In this document: positions 33,593-42,064 of the stretch, piece after piece
Layout: each line of letters begins with the position of its first letter
Numbering within the stretch: the stretch's first letter is position 1
Notes under the pieces: generated by a model
What the model was told of the DNA's origin: nothing
Database searches by the model: none
Seen by the model: the letters and a program-made list of their open reading frames with translations, nothing else
DNA from: Carboxydothermus hydrogenoformans Z-2901
Lineage (GTDB): Bacteria > Bacillota > Z-2901 > Carboxydothermales > Carboxydothermaceae
NCBI RefSeq assembly: GCF_000012865.1
Contig: NC_007503.1
Location: 620,001-684,000 of the forward strand
Direction: 5' to 3'
DNA length: 64,000 nt
Translations under genes and position numbers: made by a program

Positions 33593-34249
33593 ATGGCCTT
33601 TTTACAGGAAAAGGATATCCAGTTTCTTAAAGAAAAATTTGCCAAAGAAATGGTCAATGATGTGACCATTCACTTTTTTACCAAAAGCCCGGTATTAGCC
33701 CAGGATTGTCCTTACTGTGACCATACCAAGCAGCTTTTAGAAGAGTTAGCAGCTACCAGTGAAAAAATAAAGCTCATGGTTCACACTTATCCCACCGAAA
33801 AAGAAGCTGTGGAAAAATACGGGATTGATAAGATTCCGGCAATCGTCTTCGAAGGTACGGAAGATGTGGGTATTCGTTTTTATGGAATACCGTCCGGTTA
33901 TGAATTTTCTACCGTTATCGAGACAATTATTGATCTCTCTAAAGGAAAACCGGAGTTGCCGGATAACGTTTTGGCAGAACTGGCCAAGGTAACTTCACCG
34001 GTTACCATTAAAGTTTTTGTCACCCCTACCTGACCGTACTGCCCACGGGCTGCAGTTGCAGCCAACCGGTTTGCGATGGCTAATGCCAATATTCGCGCCG
34101 AAGTTATCGAAGTTAGCGAGTTTCCGGAATTAGGGGATAAATACAACGTCTTTGGAGTTCCCAAGTCGGTAATTAACGAAACGGTAGAAATTGAAGGAGC
34201 AGCACCGGAAACGATGTTTGTGCAAAAAGTGCTGGAGGCGGTCCAGTAG
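33593..34249 (+). CDS. Glutaredoxin-like protein disulfide oxidoreductase, selenocysteine-containing
   Basis: 218 aa when TGA 34031-34033 is read as selenocysteine (residue 147). The protein has two thioredoxin-fold halves, the layout of thermophile protein disulfide oxidoreductase (PDO). The first half contains Cys39-Pro-Tyr-Cys42 (QDCPYCDHTKQ). The second contains Thr-Pro-Thr-Sec147-Pro-Tyr-Cys150 followed by PRAAVAANRFAMANANI. A cis-Pro (FGVPKSVINE) typical of the fold follows. It would exchange thiols and disulfides, or serve as a thioredoxin/glutaredoxin-like electron carrier. The frame is open through TGA to TAG at 34247, and a SECIS hairpin follows, so this is not a decayed gene. Confidence 0.88.
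34031..34063 (+). promoter_or_regulatory. Bacterial SECIS element of the PDO-like gene
   Basis: GGCTGC (34048-34053) and GCAGCC (34058-34063) close over loop AGTT, 20 nt from the UGA. The loop has G in its first two positions, which fits the bacterial SECIS rule. Confidence 0.78.
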
Positions 34250-34278
34250 AAAAGCTGCGGGCAAACCCGCAGCTTTTT
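34250..34278 (+). terminator. Intrinsic terminator after the PDO-like selenoprotein
   Basis: AAAAGCTGCGGG (34250-34261) pairs with CCCGCAGCTTTT (34266-34277) around CAAA. It begins at the base after the TAG stop. Confidence 0.88.
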
Positions 34279-34336
34279 GTATATTAAACCACTGCCTTGC
34301 CAAAATATTAATAAATCCGCTGCCGGAGGCAAGGTG

Positions 34337-34996
34337 ATGGTGGAAAAAGCTTTAAAGATTATTTCACCCCTGCAGGGGTTTTTGGATAATGTTGAACCAA
34401 CTCACGGTTTTCTCCTGAATAAAGCGCTAATTCAATTACAGGAAAAAAACTATAAGACAAGTTATTATGAGAGATACTACCGGCAAATTTACTGCGGCTT
34501 ATATGCAGCGGATAAAGGCTGGCAAAATGTTACCCATTATTTTAATCCCCGGACCAAGAAAGGTTTGTTTATTTTTTTATCGGCCAAGGAAGCTTTTTAC
34601 CAGGAGTTAAAAAACTTTCATAAATTTTCCGAACAAAAAAACCCCAAAGCTTTCTGGCATTTCGGCCGGGCGGCACATATCTTGCAGGATCTTTGTGAAC
34701 CGCATCATTTAAAACCTACCTTTTTAAACGGCCACAAAAAGTTTGAACGCTGGGTGGGAGATAATATAAAGATAATAATAAGGAAACTTTATTTGCCTCC
34801 GGCCCTGCGGCCGTGGCTTACCCTGGAGATAGAATCCTTTAGCAGTAAGATCTTGGATTACTACGAATTAGTAGGAGAAAAGGCTGGAGACATTAGTTAC
34901 TTCCGTGCTGCTCAAGAATTGCTGGCGGCTGCGGTTAAGCTTACCATGGATTTGTTTTTGGAGAATGAAATTTATTTTAGGAAATTTTGGTACTAA
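34337..34996 (+). CDS. Zinc-dependent phospholipase C-like protein
   Basis: 219 aa helical protein. HGFLLNKAL near residue 22, WQNVTHYFNP near 60 and FGRAAHILQDLCEPHH near 120 give the His/Asp ligand pattern of the bacterial zinc phospholipase C/S1-P1 nuclease fold (consensus Hy.gDl.qP.H). No clear signal peptide is seen, which is unusual for a secreted phospholipase, so a cytoplasmic or non-classical role is possible. Start chosen at ATG 34337 after GGAGGCAAGG. It sits alone between two terminators. Confidence 0.65.
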   Translation: MVEKALKIISPLQGFLDNVEPTHGFLLNKALIQLQEKNYKTSYYERYYRQIYCGLYAADKGWQNVTHYFNPRTKKGLFIFLSAKEAFYQELKNFHKFSEQKNPKAFWHFGRAAHILQDLCEPHHLKPTFLNGHKKFERWVGDNIKIIIRKLYLPPALRPWLTLEIESFSSKILDYYELVGEKAGDISYFRAAQELLAAAVKLTMDLFLENEIYFRKFWY

Positions 34997-35080
34997 AATT
35001 CATTGTTTCTACATAACATTTTATTGGGGGCACAAAAGACTTAAAAATTAAAATTTAGCAAGGTTTAATAAGATGCGGCT

Positions 35081-35107
35081 GGGCAAGGAGACTTGCCCCC
35101 GTTTTTT
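35081..35107 (+). terminator. Intrinsic terminator upstream of the YigZ-family gene
   Basis: GGGCAAG (35081-35087) and CTTGCCC (35092-35098) around GAGA, followed by GTTTTTT. Confidence 0.78.
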
Positions 35108-35145
35108 GTTTTTTTGGTATAATGGAAGAAAAAACGGTGAGGGCA

Positions 35146-35784
35146 ATGGAATTTGTTACTATTGAACATTATTCTGAAGAAAGGTTTACCGAAAGAAAGT
35201 CGTTATTTATTGGCCGGGCTCTCCCGGTAAACTCCGAAGATGAAGCAAGAAAGTTTATTGAAGAAATAAAAGAAAAACATAACGACGCAACCCATAACGT
35301 TTATGCTTATACTATTGAAAACAGGATTACCCGGATGAGTGACGATGGTGAGCCTTCCGGTACCGCCGGACGACCCGTTTTAGAAGCAATCATGCAGAAA
35401 AAGCTTACCAATGTGTGTGTAGTGGTAACGCGGTACTTTGGGGGAATTCTTTTAGGAGCTGGAGGCTTAATTCGGGCTTATCGGAAAGCTGCCGAGCTTT
35501 GCTTAAATAAAGCCACCATTATCACTATCAAAAAAATCCCGGTTTATGCGGTTACCGTGAGTTACGAACACTGGTCGCGGATTTTAAAGCTTGCCAATAA
35601 TTTAGGTTTACCCCAAAAAGAGCCGGTATATCTTCAGGAAGTTACCGGGTATTTTGGAGTTATACCTGAACTGGAAGAAAAGTTTTTGCAGGAAGTAATT
35701 GATTTATCGTTTGGACAGGCCAAAATCCAAAAAGAAGAGGAAATGCTTGTAAAGTATAAAGAAGGAAGGTATTTGCCCGTTTAG
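35146..35784 (+). CDS. YigZ/IMPACT family protein
   Basis: 212 aa. It has the UPF0029 N-terminal domain with FTERKSLFIGRALPV, KHNDATHNVYAYTI and the signature MSDDGEPSGTAGRPVLEAI...VVVTRYFGGILLGAGGLIRAY, then a C-terminal EF-G domain V-like part. Such proteins are linked to translation, possibly ribosome binding, but the molecular function is not established. Start chosen at ATG 35146, because the in-frame ATG at 35122 overlaps the TATAAT box at 35118-35123. Confidence 0.85.
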   Translation: MEFVTIEHYSEERFTERKSLFIGRALPVNSEDEARKFIEEIKEKHNDATHNVYAYTIENRITRMSDDGEPSGTAGRPVLEAIMQKKLTNVCVVVTRYFGGILLGAGGLIRAYRKAAELCLNKATIITIKKIPVYAVTVSYEHWSRILKLANNLGLPQKEPVYLQEVTGYFGVIPELEEKFLQEVIDLSFGQAKIQKEEEMLVKYKEGRYLPV

Positions 35785-35794
35785 GGGGGAGAAG

Positions 35795-36163
35795 ATGAAA
35801 GTATTTGTGTATGGCACGTTGATGCAAAACCACAGGGCGAACTTCCTGCTTTCCCGGCAAAAGTACATAGGTCCTGGTGAGATCTATGGTTTTTCGCTGT
35901 ATAAAGTGTCTAACTGGTACCCGGGAGTGGTTCCGCGGGAGGGAGACAGGGTGAAAGGGGAAATTTATGAATTAATCCATGAAGCGGAAAAGACCTTGAC
36001 CAGGCTCGATGATTATGAAGGAGAAGGAAGTTTGTATCAAAGGATTTTAACAAAAGCCGTTGACCAGAAAGGCGAAGAACACGAAGTCTTTGTTTATGTT
36101 TATAACGGTACCGTGGATGAGGAAAAATATATACCCTATGAACAGCAGCCCTGGCGGGGTTAA
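35795..36163 (+). CDS. Gamma-glutamylcyclotransferase-like (AIG2) protein
   Basis: 122 aa. The family start VFVYGTLMQNHRANF, the PGEIYGFSLYKVSNWYPGVVP loop and the acidic LTRLDDYEGEGSLYQR motif are present. Family members cyclise gamma-glutamyl groups to 5-oxoproline, but many bacterial members have no known substrate. It lies ten bases after the YigZ-type gene with a GGGGGGAGA ribosome site, so the two are probably one operon. Confidence 0.82.
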   Translation: MKVFVYGTLMQNHRANFLLSRQKYIGPGEIYGFSLYKVSNWYPGVVPREGDRVKGEIYELIHEAEKTLTRLDDYEGEGSLYQRILTKAVDQKGEEHEVFVYVYNGTVDEEKYIPYEQQPWRG

Positions 36164-36174
36164 AAACAAAAAAA

Positions 36175-36235
36175 GCCCTAAAAGGCTATCGTTTGGGTTG
36201 TGGGGTTTTTAAGGTTTACTCTTACCTTTTAGGGC
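36175..36235 (+). repeat. Perfect 11-base inverted repeat
   Basis: GCCCTAAAAGG (36175-36185) and CCTTTTAGGGC (36225-36235) enclose a 39-base T/G-rich spacer. It lies just after the AIG2-like gene. It could be a weak bidirectional terminator or a remnant of a small repeat; no T run follows the right arm. Confidence 0.5.
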
Positions 36236-36277
36236 CATACTTAAGATTTCGACAAAAAAAGCAAAAACCCTTTTATT

Positions 36278-36780
36278 TTAAAGCTTGATAGTAAATTTTT
36301 TTTCTAAAAATAATTTTTTTATTTTTCTTCTTTTAATTAATTCCTTTAAAACTTCCTGGACAAGACGGGGAGAAATATTAAAGTGGATGGCAATATCGGC
36401 TTTAGTTTGCGGTAGCATAAGAAGGTGAAGAACTGCTTTTTTTAGATAAGCTTGCCGAGTTGTAATATCGATAAAATTAGGATTTGTATTCAGGTGGTAT
36501 AAGTATGGACATAGCCTTCCTTGGGTAATTCAAACCATTCCGTTGGTTTTCCGCAATGCATACAGTGGGCTCGGGGAGTGCCGTACTTAGCCACCACAGT
36601 TCACGCGCCACATCATCCCAGAACTTTTCCGGGTTATCCCAGGATAGTTTTAAAAGTTCGTTGAATTTTTCAATACTGCCCGCTACCGATTTTTTTACTT
36701 TTTCCGGATTGGGATAAAAAATCTTACTTTCTGTTAAAATGCAGAGTTGAAATGCTAAAATCTGCTTTTTATTGGTCAGA
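36278..36780 (-). pseudogene. Decayed minus-strand coding region (HTH, DUF35 and synthetase-like fragments)
   Basis: Three minus-strand fragments lack a common frame. From about 36779 to 36585 the open frame includes NPEKFWDDVARELWW, vaguely like the N-terminus of AMP-forming acetyl-CoA synthetases, but it has no start codon. A shifted frame over about 36605-36490 reads KYGTPRAHCMHCGKPTEWF...YVHTYTT and stops, like a DUF35 zinc ribbon. A third frame ending at 36278 reads TKADIAIHFNISPRLVQEVLKELIKRRK, a winged-helix-like piece (longest ATG version 36278-36418). I read this as gene remnants; the first family call is weak. Confidence 0.5.
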
Positions 36781-36804
36781 AAAATGGTGGTCTGTTAGAT
36801 TATC

Positions 36805-36833
36805 TTGACAATTTATAGTTATTTAGATAAATT
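36805..36833 (+). promoter_or_regulatory. Promoter of the thiamin operon
   Basis: TTGACA (36805-36810) and TAAATT (36828-36833), 17-base spacer, just upstream of the TPP riboswitch. Confidence 0.65.
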
Positions 36834-36848
36834 AAAAATAACAAAAAA

Positions 36849-36941
36849 CCTCAGGGGTGCCGGATGAGCCCGGCTGAGAAGGCTTCGCGATGAAGAAGTC
36901 TACCCTTTGAACCTGCTCTGGGTAATGCCAGCGGAGGGAGA
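36849..36941 (+). promoter_or_regulatory. TPP riboswitch (THI box)
   Basis: The conserved elements appear in order: CAGGGGTGC, GGCTGAGAA, ACCCTTTGAACCTG, then CTGGGTAATGCCAGCG and GGAGGGA. This is the thiamin pyrophosphate aptamer. When TPP is bound, the downstream terminator should form and shut off the operon. Confidence 0.95.
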
Positions 36942-36965
36942 GGAAATAATGATAAGGTACAACCA

Positions 36966-37000
36966 ACCTCTTCCATCTTCTGGAAGGGGTTTATTTTTTT
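36966..37000 (+). terminator. TPP riboswitch expression-platform terminator
   Basis: ACCTCTTCCA (36966-36975) pairs with TGGAAGGGGT (36981-36990), with two G-U pairs, followed by TTATTTTTTT. Confidence 0.8.
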
Positions 37001-37014
37001 CGGGGAGGTATTTG

Positions 37015-38043
37015 ATGGAAATTTACCGGATTATTGATGTTAATTTAAACCGGGCCCGGGAAGGAATCCGGGTGCTGGAGGAAGTAGCTCGCTTTGGTTT
37101 GGCTAACAGAAAATTATTTGAGGAATTTAAACATTTGCGACATTTTATCAAAGAAATAGAAAAAAGTCTTGCTGGAAATCCCTTGTGGTATCGGGATGCT
37201 CAAAACGACCCGGGACAGGAACTAAGCTCAGAGGAGATGGCGAGGAATAATTTGCGGGAGGTGGTGTTAGCCAACGCCAAAAGAGCCCAGGAAAGTCTGA
37301 GGGTTTTAGAAGAATTTGGGAAGCTGTTAGATGCTGCGATTGTCCTTAATGCCAAAAAAGCAAGGTTTTTACTTTATGAGCTGGAAAAAGAAGTTTTAAC
37401 CTTGATTAAGCCTTCGGTGGATTTAACCTTATACGTACTTACCGATGATGCTTACCTTAACGAAGAAAAGTTCTGGAGGGTTGTCGAAGATTGCCTGAAA
37501 AATGGAGTGACGGCTTTCCAGTACCGGGCAAAAGGAAAAAAGGGAGCCGAAATGTACCGGGAGGGGCTAAGGCTGAAAGAGCTTTGTGCAAAATATGGGG
37601 TTTCGTTTTTTGTAAACGACCGGCTGGACCTGGGTCTGGCTTTAAATGCCGATGGGGTACATCTGGGACAGGAGGATTTACTCCTGGAGGTGGCAAGAAA
37701 GCATTTTCCCGGAAAAATTATCGGGCTTTCGGCTACCAATTATGAAGAAGGGGTTTTAGGAATAAAGGCGGGAGCCGATTATCTTGGGCTTGGGCCAATT
37801 TTTCCCACGTCCACCAAGGAAGATGCCGCACCGCCCTGCGGGGTAGAAGTGATTCAGAAGCTTAAAGAGGAGTTCCCCAATTCTCCGGTAATAGCTATTG
37901 GGGGTATTGATCGGGAAAAGGTTTTTGAGGTTATTCGTGCCGGGGCCGATGGGATTGCGGTAATTTCGGCTGTATTTGGAGCGGAAAGTCCGGCTCGGGC
38001 AGTTTATGAACTACGGGAAACAATAATTAGAGCAAGGGAGTGA
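37015..38043 (+). CDS. thiE: ThiD2-ThiE fusion, thiamin-phosphate synthase
   Basis: 342 aa. The N-terminal 130 residues (IIDVNLNRAREGIRVLEEVARF, then a second copy-like AKRAQESLRVLEEFGKL) match the ThiD2 family of HMP-phosphate kinases. The C-terminal part is ThiE: LTDDAYLNEEKFWRVVEDCLKNGVTAFQYR, FFVNDRLDLGLALNADGVHLGQEDL, GADYLGLGPIFPTSTK, AIGGI. It would make HMP-PP and join it with thiazole phosphate to give thiamin monophosphate. Start chosen at ATG 37015 behind GGGGAGG, since the in-frame start at 36907 lies in the riboswitch. It is the first gene of the TPP-controlled operon. Confidence 0.9.
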   Translation: MEIYRIIDVNLNRAREGIRVLEEVARFGLANRKLFEEFKHLRHFIKEIEKSLAGNPLWYRDAQNDPGQELSSEEMARNNLREVVLANAKRAQESLRVLEEFGKLLDAAIVLNAKKARFLLYELEKEVLTLIKPSVDLTLYVLTDDAYLNEEKFWRVVEDCLKNGVTAFQYRAKGKKGAEMYREGLRLKELCAKYGVSFFVNDRLDLGLALNADGVHLGQEDLLLEVARKHFPGKIIGLSATNYEEGVLGIKAGADYLGLGPIFPTSTKEDAAPPCGVEVIQKLKEEFPNSPVIAIGGIDREKVFEVIRAGADGIAVISAVFGAESPARAVYELRETIIRARE

Positions 38044-38049
38044 GCGATA

Positions 38050-39339
38050 ATGACTCAGCTTTTAAAAGCAAAAGAGGGAGTTATTACCAGGGAAATGGAA
38101 GTAGTGGCGGCGGAGGAAAGAAAATCGCCGGAAGAAATCCGGCAAAAGGTAGCTTTGGGGGAAGTGGTAATACCCGCTAATGTTAATCACCAAAATTTGC
38201 ATCCCAAAGGTATTGGAGCGGGGCTTAAAGTAAAAGTAAATGCTAACCTTGGGACTTCGGAAAATCGCTGTTTTTACGAAGATGAACTAAAAAAAGTAAA
38301 GGTGGCTATTAAAGCGGGAGCCGATGCAATAATGGACTTAAGTACCGGCGGAAATCTTGATGAAATTCGAAGGGCGATTATAAAAGAAAGTTCGGTGCCG
38401 GTAGGGACCGTACCTTTATATCAGGCGGCGGCTGAAACGCTAAATAAATACGGTGATATAAGTCGTTTGGACCCGGAACTCCTGTTTGACGTTATCGAAA
38501 AACAGGCAGCTGACGGCGTTGACTTTATGACGGTGCATGTGGGGGTGACCCGGGAAATCCTTAAGGTTCTTGACCGTTTTCCCAGGGTAACGGAGGTGGT
38601 AAGCCGGGGAGGCTCTCTGACCATTGCCTGGATGGAGAAAAACGGAAGAGAAAATCCATTGTATGAACAGTTCGACCGGCTTTTAGCTATTTGCCGGAAA
38701 TACGACGTTACCTTAAGCCTGGGGGACGGTTTAAGACCGGGAAGTATTGCGGATGCTACTGACCAGCTGCAAATTATGGAATTAATGAAGCTCGGCGAAC
38801 TGGTTAAGTATGCCCAAAATCAAGGCGTCCAGGTTATGGTGGAAGGCCCCGGGCATGTGCCCATCAATCAAATTGAAATGAACGTTAAACTTATGAAGCG
38901 GCTTTGCGCCAATGCTCCCTTTTATGTATTAGGGCCACTGGTTACCGACATTGCTCCGGGATACGACCATATTACTGCGGCGATTGGTGGCGCCTGGGCT
39001 GCGTATTTTGGGGCGGATTTCCTCTGCTACGTTACTCCAGCGGAGCATTTAGGATTGCCTACGGTGGAAGATGTAGAAGAAGGGGTGATTGCCTTAAAAA
39101 TTGCGGCCCATGCAGCCGATTTGGCCCGGGGGAACCGGGAAGCCTGGAACCGGGATTATGAAATGAGTGTAGCCCGAAAAGAGTTAAACTGGGAACGGCA
39201 GTTTGAACTGGCAATAAATCCCGAGCGGGCCAGGAAAATGCGAATAGAGCGCGGCTCTCAAGACATAAAGAGCTGTTCCATGTGCGGGGAACTTTGTGCC
39301 ATGAAAATTATGAATGAAAGGGGCGGAAAAAATGCTTAA
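38050..39339 (+). CDS. thiC: Phosphomethylpyrimidine synthase ThiC
   Basis: 429 aa, the bacterial short form. The barrel motifs include VNANLGTSENRC, DAIMDLSTGGNLDEIRR, VSRGGSLTIAWM and VEGPGHVPINQI. The C-terminal radical-SAM cluster motif is CSMCGELCAMK (CX2CX4C). It converts the purine intermediate AIR to HMP-phosphate using S-adenosylmethionine. Separated by six bases from the ThiD2-ThiE gene and overlapping thiM by eight bases. Confidence 0.95.
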   Translation: MTQLLKAKEGVITREMEVVAAEERKSPEEIRQKVALGEVVIPANVNHQNLHPKGIGAGLKVKVNANLGTSENRCFYEDELKKVKVAIKAGADAIMDLSTGGNLDEIRRAIIKESSVPVGTVPLYQAAAETLNKYGDISRLDPELLFDVIEKQAADGVDFMTVHVGVTREILKVLDRFPRVTEVVSRGGSLTIAWMEKNGRENPLYEQFDRLLAICRKYDVTLSLGDGLRPGSIADATDQLQIMELMKLGELVKYAQNQGVQVMVEGPGHVPINQIEMNVKLMKRLCANAPFYVLGPLVTDIAPGYDHITAAIGGAWAAYFGADFLCYVTPAEHLGLPTVEDVEEGVIALKIAAHAADLARGNREAWNRDYEMSVARKELNWERQFELAINPERARKMRIERGSQDIKSCSMCGELCAMKIMNERGGKNA

Positions 39340-40135
39340 CACCCTATGGGAAATCAGGGAGAAGGTCCGGGACTTATCTCCTCTGGTGGTAAATTTAACC
39401 AATAATGTGGTGACTAATTTTACCGCAAATGTACTTTTAGCGGCCGGGGCTTCGCCGATCATGTCGGAAGGGGTAGAAGAAGCTGACGATTTAGTGAAAA
39501 TTGCTAATGCAGTGGTCATAAATATCGGAACCCTTCACTCCCGTCAGGTTGAGTACTTTAAGAAAGCAGTTTATTTGGCCAATAAATATCAAAAGCCTTT
39601 GCTGTTAGACCCGGTGGGTTTGGGAGCAACCACATACCGCAACGAAACGACCTTTGAACTTTTAAATTCTGGAAATTTCACATTAATCAGGGGTAATTAC
39701 GGTGAAATAAGCTTTTTGGCGGGAAATTCTGCCCAGGTTAAAGGGGTGGACAGCCAAACGTCCGATTTTGCAGCCGAAAATCTTACCGAAGTGGCTAAAC
39801 GCTACAAAACTGTTGTGGTGGCAACTGGGCCGGTAGATTACGTTATTGCTGAAGGAGAATTGTATTTAAACCGTACCGGGGATATAATGCTTCAAAAAGT
39901 GACCGGAACCGGGTGTGCTCTAACCTCATTGATTGGTGCTTTTGTTGGGGTAATTGATGAACCGGCTCTTGCGGCCTTAGCGGCTTTAGCTTTTTACGGA
40001 GCGGCTTCCGAAAAAGCCCGGAAAATAAGTGCCGGTCCCGGGAGTTTTCTGGTAAATTTTATAGATTCTCTTTATAATTTAACTAAAGAAGAGTTTTTGG
40101 AGCTAACTACGGAAAAAGTTCAAGGGCTACGGTGA
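39332..40135 (+). CDS. thiM: Hydroxyethylthiazole kinase ThiM
   Basis: 267 aa. Family motifs are PLVVNLTNNVVTNFTANVLLAAGASPIM, LLLDPVGLGATTYR, IRGNYGEISFLAG and the catalytic GTGCALTSLIGAFVGV. It phosphorylates salvaged hydroxyethylthiazole. No de novo thiazole genes (thiG, thiS, thiH) are in the window, so this may be a salvage branch. Start chosen at ATG 39332 after AAGGGGCGG; the in-frame ATG at 39314 falls inside thiC. Confidence 0.93.
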   Translation: MLNTLWEIREKVRDLSPLVVNLTNNVVTNFTANVLLAAGASPIMSEGVEEADDLVKIANAVVINIGTLHSRQVEYFKKAVYLANKYQKPLLLDPVGLGATTYRNETTFELLNSGNFTLIRGNYGEISFLAGNSAQVKGVDSQTSDFAAENLTEVAKRYKTVVVATGPVDYVIAEGELYLNRTGDIMLQKVTGTGCALTSLIGAFVGVIDEPALAALAALAFYGAASEKARKISAGPGSFLVNFIDSLYNLTKEEFLELTTEKVQGLR

Positions 40136-40139
40136 GAAA

Positions 40140-41120
40140 ATGGAAGTTACAAAGATTGGGGAAGAAGGGGTTATAGCTATTGCCAAGAAAGCTACTGAAG
40201 TATCCCCCGGCGTTATTTTGGGAATCGGGGATGATGCAGCGGTAGTTGAAATTAAGGGAAAGCTCCTTGTAACCACTGATTTACTGGTGGAAAACGTCCA
40301 TTTTAAGCGAAATTACACGAAGCCGGAAATATTGGGGAAAAAGGCTTTGGCGGTAAATTTAAGCGACATTGCGGCAATGGGCGGCATACCTCGCTTTTGT
40401 CTGGTGAGCCTGGCTTTGCCCAAAACCACTGAAGTTAATTTTGTTGAAGGCTTTTACCAGGGATTAAAAAGTATGGCTAAAGAGTATGGGGTTACTTTGA
40501 TTGGTGGCGATACTACCGGAGCTGGCAGTGAAATAATGGTGGCGGTTACGGTACTGGGGGAAGCCTTAGAAGAAGGAGTTTTAACCCGAAGCGGAGCAAA
40601 ACCCGGGGATGGGGTATATGTCTCCGGTTATCTTGGCGATAGCGCGGCAGGACTTTATTTGCTTTTAAAGGAAAAATTGGGTTTATTGCCGGAAGAAGTG
40701 GAAAAATATCTGATTTCCCGGCACCTGGAACCCGAACCCAGATTGGAGTTAGGCCAGCTTCTCTGCCGGGAAAAATTTGCTACTTCTACTAATGATTTAA
40801 GTGACGGTCTTGTGAAAAAACTTCAGGAAATAGCGCGGGCTTCTGGGGTTGAAATTACGATTAACCGGGAGAAAATACCTTTGTCTTTTGCTCTTTTAAC
40901 ATTCTGCCAGCAATTTACCTTAAAACCGTTGGATTTTGCTTTACACGGCGGCGAAGATTATGAACTTTTGTTTACCGTGCCTGCCGAAAAGGAGGAAGAG
41001 CTTTTTAAACTGGACTTACCGCTGTTTAAAATTGGTATGGTTACGGGATATGACGAGCGGGGAAGGGTAAAAGCTGAAGATGGGGTAGTCTTGCAGGATA
41101 GGGGTTTCCAGCATTTTTAA
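40140..41120 (+). CDS. thiL: Thiamin-monophosphate kinase ThiL
   Basis: 326 aa. The ATP/Mg region is GIGDDAAVVEIKGKLLVTTDLLVENVHF, followed by LGKKALAVNLSDIAAMGG and LIGGDTTGAG. The C-terminal half has TSTNDLSDGLVKKLQEIA and HGGEDYELLFTV. It converts TMP to the coenzyme TPP, which is also the ligand of the operon's riboswitch. ATG 40140 follows the thiM stop by four bases. Confidence 0.94.
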   Translation: MEVTKIGEEGVIAIAKKATEVSPGVILGIGDDAAVVEIKGKLLVTTDLLVENVHFKRNYTKPEILGKKALAVNLSDIAAMGGIPRFCLVSLALPKTTEVNFVEGFYQGLKSMAKEYGVTLIGGDTTGAGSEIMVAVTVLGEALEEGVLTRSGAKPGDGVYVSGYLGDSAAGLYLLLKEKLGLLPEEVEKYLISRHLEPEPRLELGQLLCREKFATSTNDLSDGLVKKLQEIARASGVEITINREKIPLSFALLTFCQQFTLKPLDFALHGGEDYELLFTVPAEKEEELFKLDLPLFKIGMVTGYDERGRVKAEDGVVLQDRGFQHF

Positions 41121-41138
41121 TTATGAGGTGGAAGATAT

Positions 41139-42062
41139 TTGCGCAGGGTAAAAATTATTTTTTTAACTTTTTTACTGGCAATTACCTTAACTAAAGCTTT
41201 TGCCAGTGCAGCTTCTCCGGCAAAGGAAATTAAACTTGTCTTTTTGGGTGATGTCTTAGCCGGCGGCAACTTAAATTATTACTACCAAAAATACGGCTAT
41301 GATTATCCCTGGCAGAAGGTTAAAAAGTATTTTCAGGGTAAGCTTGTTTTTGCCAATTTAGAAAGCTGTATTTCTCTTCGGGGAAAGCCCGAAAGGAAAA
41401 AATACACTTTTCGGGGTCGACCGGAATTTTTAAAGGCTATGAAAAAGGCAGGAGTTACGGCGGTTTCGGTTGCAAATAACCACTCTGCGGATTATGGGCT
41501 GATAAGTCTTTATGATACCCTTGGCTACTTACGTCAAGAAGGGATTTACTACTCAGGGGCAGGAAGGGATGTTTATATCACGGAAATCCCCTGGCAGGGA
41601 TATAAAATTGGTTTTCTTGCTTTTTCCCGGGTAATTCCTTCAACTGCCTGGGTGGCAAGCCCCAAAAAAACGGGAATCTGGTCTATTTATGAGCCGAATG
41701 TCGGTAAAATCTTAAAGTTAATCTGCGAAAATGATGCTAAATACGATCTTTTAGTGGTAAGCGTTCACTGGGGAGTGGAGAGGGATTTAACCCCAAATCC
41801 ACCTGAAATAAAACTTGCCCATAAACTGGTTGAAGCGGGAGCCGATGTGGTGATGGGCCATCACCCGCATGTTGTGCAAAGGTATGAAATTTATAAAGGT
41901 AGACCAATCTTTTACAGCCTGGGTAACTTTATATTTACTTCCAGTGGTAATAAAGAAACTGCAAAAACTGTTATTGCTGAAGCGGTATTTACGGGAAGGA
42001 AACTAAAAAGTGTGGAGGTTAGGCATGGAGAAATAAAAAGAGGCCAGCCGGTCATTAAATAA
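41139..42062 (+). CDS. CapA-like metallophosphatase, exported
   Basis: 307 aa. A signal peptide is likely at residues 1-23 (VKIIFLTFLLAITLTKAFASA). The CapA/PgsA fold follows with LVFLGDVLAGGNLNYYYQKYGYDYPWQ, LVFANLESCIS, VSVANNHSADYG, SVHWGVERD and MGHHPHVVQRYEIYKGRPIFYSLGNF. CapA proteins take part in polyglutamate or capsule biosynthesis, but many lone homologues have unknown substrates. TTG start at 41139 behind GAGGTGG. It may be transcribed with the thi genes, as only 18 bases separate them. Confidence 0.82.
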   Translation: MRRVKIIFLTFLLAITLTKAFASAASPAKEIKLVFLGDVLAGGNLNYYYQKYGYDYPWQKVKKYFQGKLVFANLESCISLRGKPERKKYTFRGRPEFLKAMKKAGVTAVSVANNHSADYGLISLYDTLGYLRQEGIYYSGAGRDVYITEIPWQGYKIGFLAFSRVIPSTAWVASPKKTGIWSIYEPNVGKILKLICENDAKYDLLVVSVHWGVERDLTPNPPEIKLAHKLVEAGADVVMGHHPHVVQRYEIYKGRPIFYSLGNFIFTSSGNKETAKTVIAEAVFTGRKLKSVEVRHGEIKRGQPVIK

Positions 42063-42064
42063 TA

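Noticed and set aside
35122-35145. ATG 35122 as start of the YigZ-family gene
   Set aside because: It overlaps a TATAAT promoter box, so transcription would begin downstream of it.
36907-37014. Early start for ThiD2-ThiE
   Set aside because: That stretch is TPP aptamer and terminator; no ribosome site fits.
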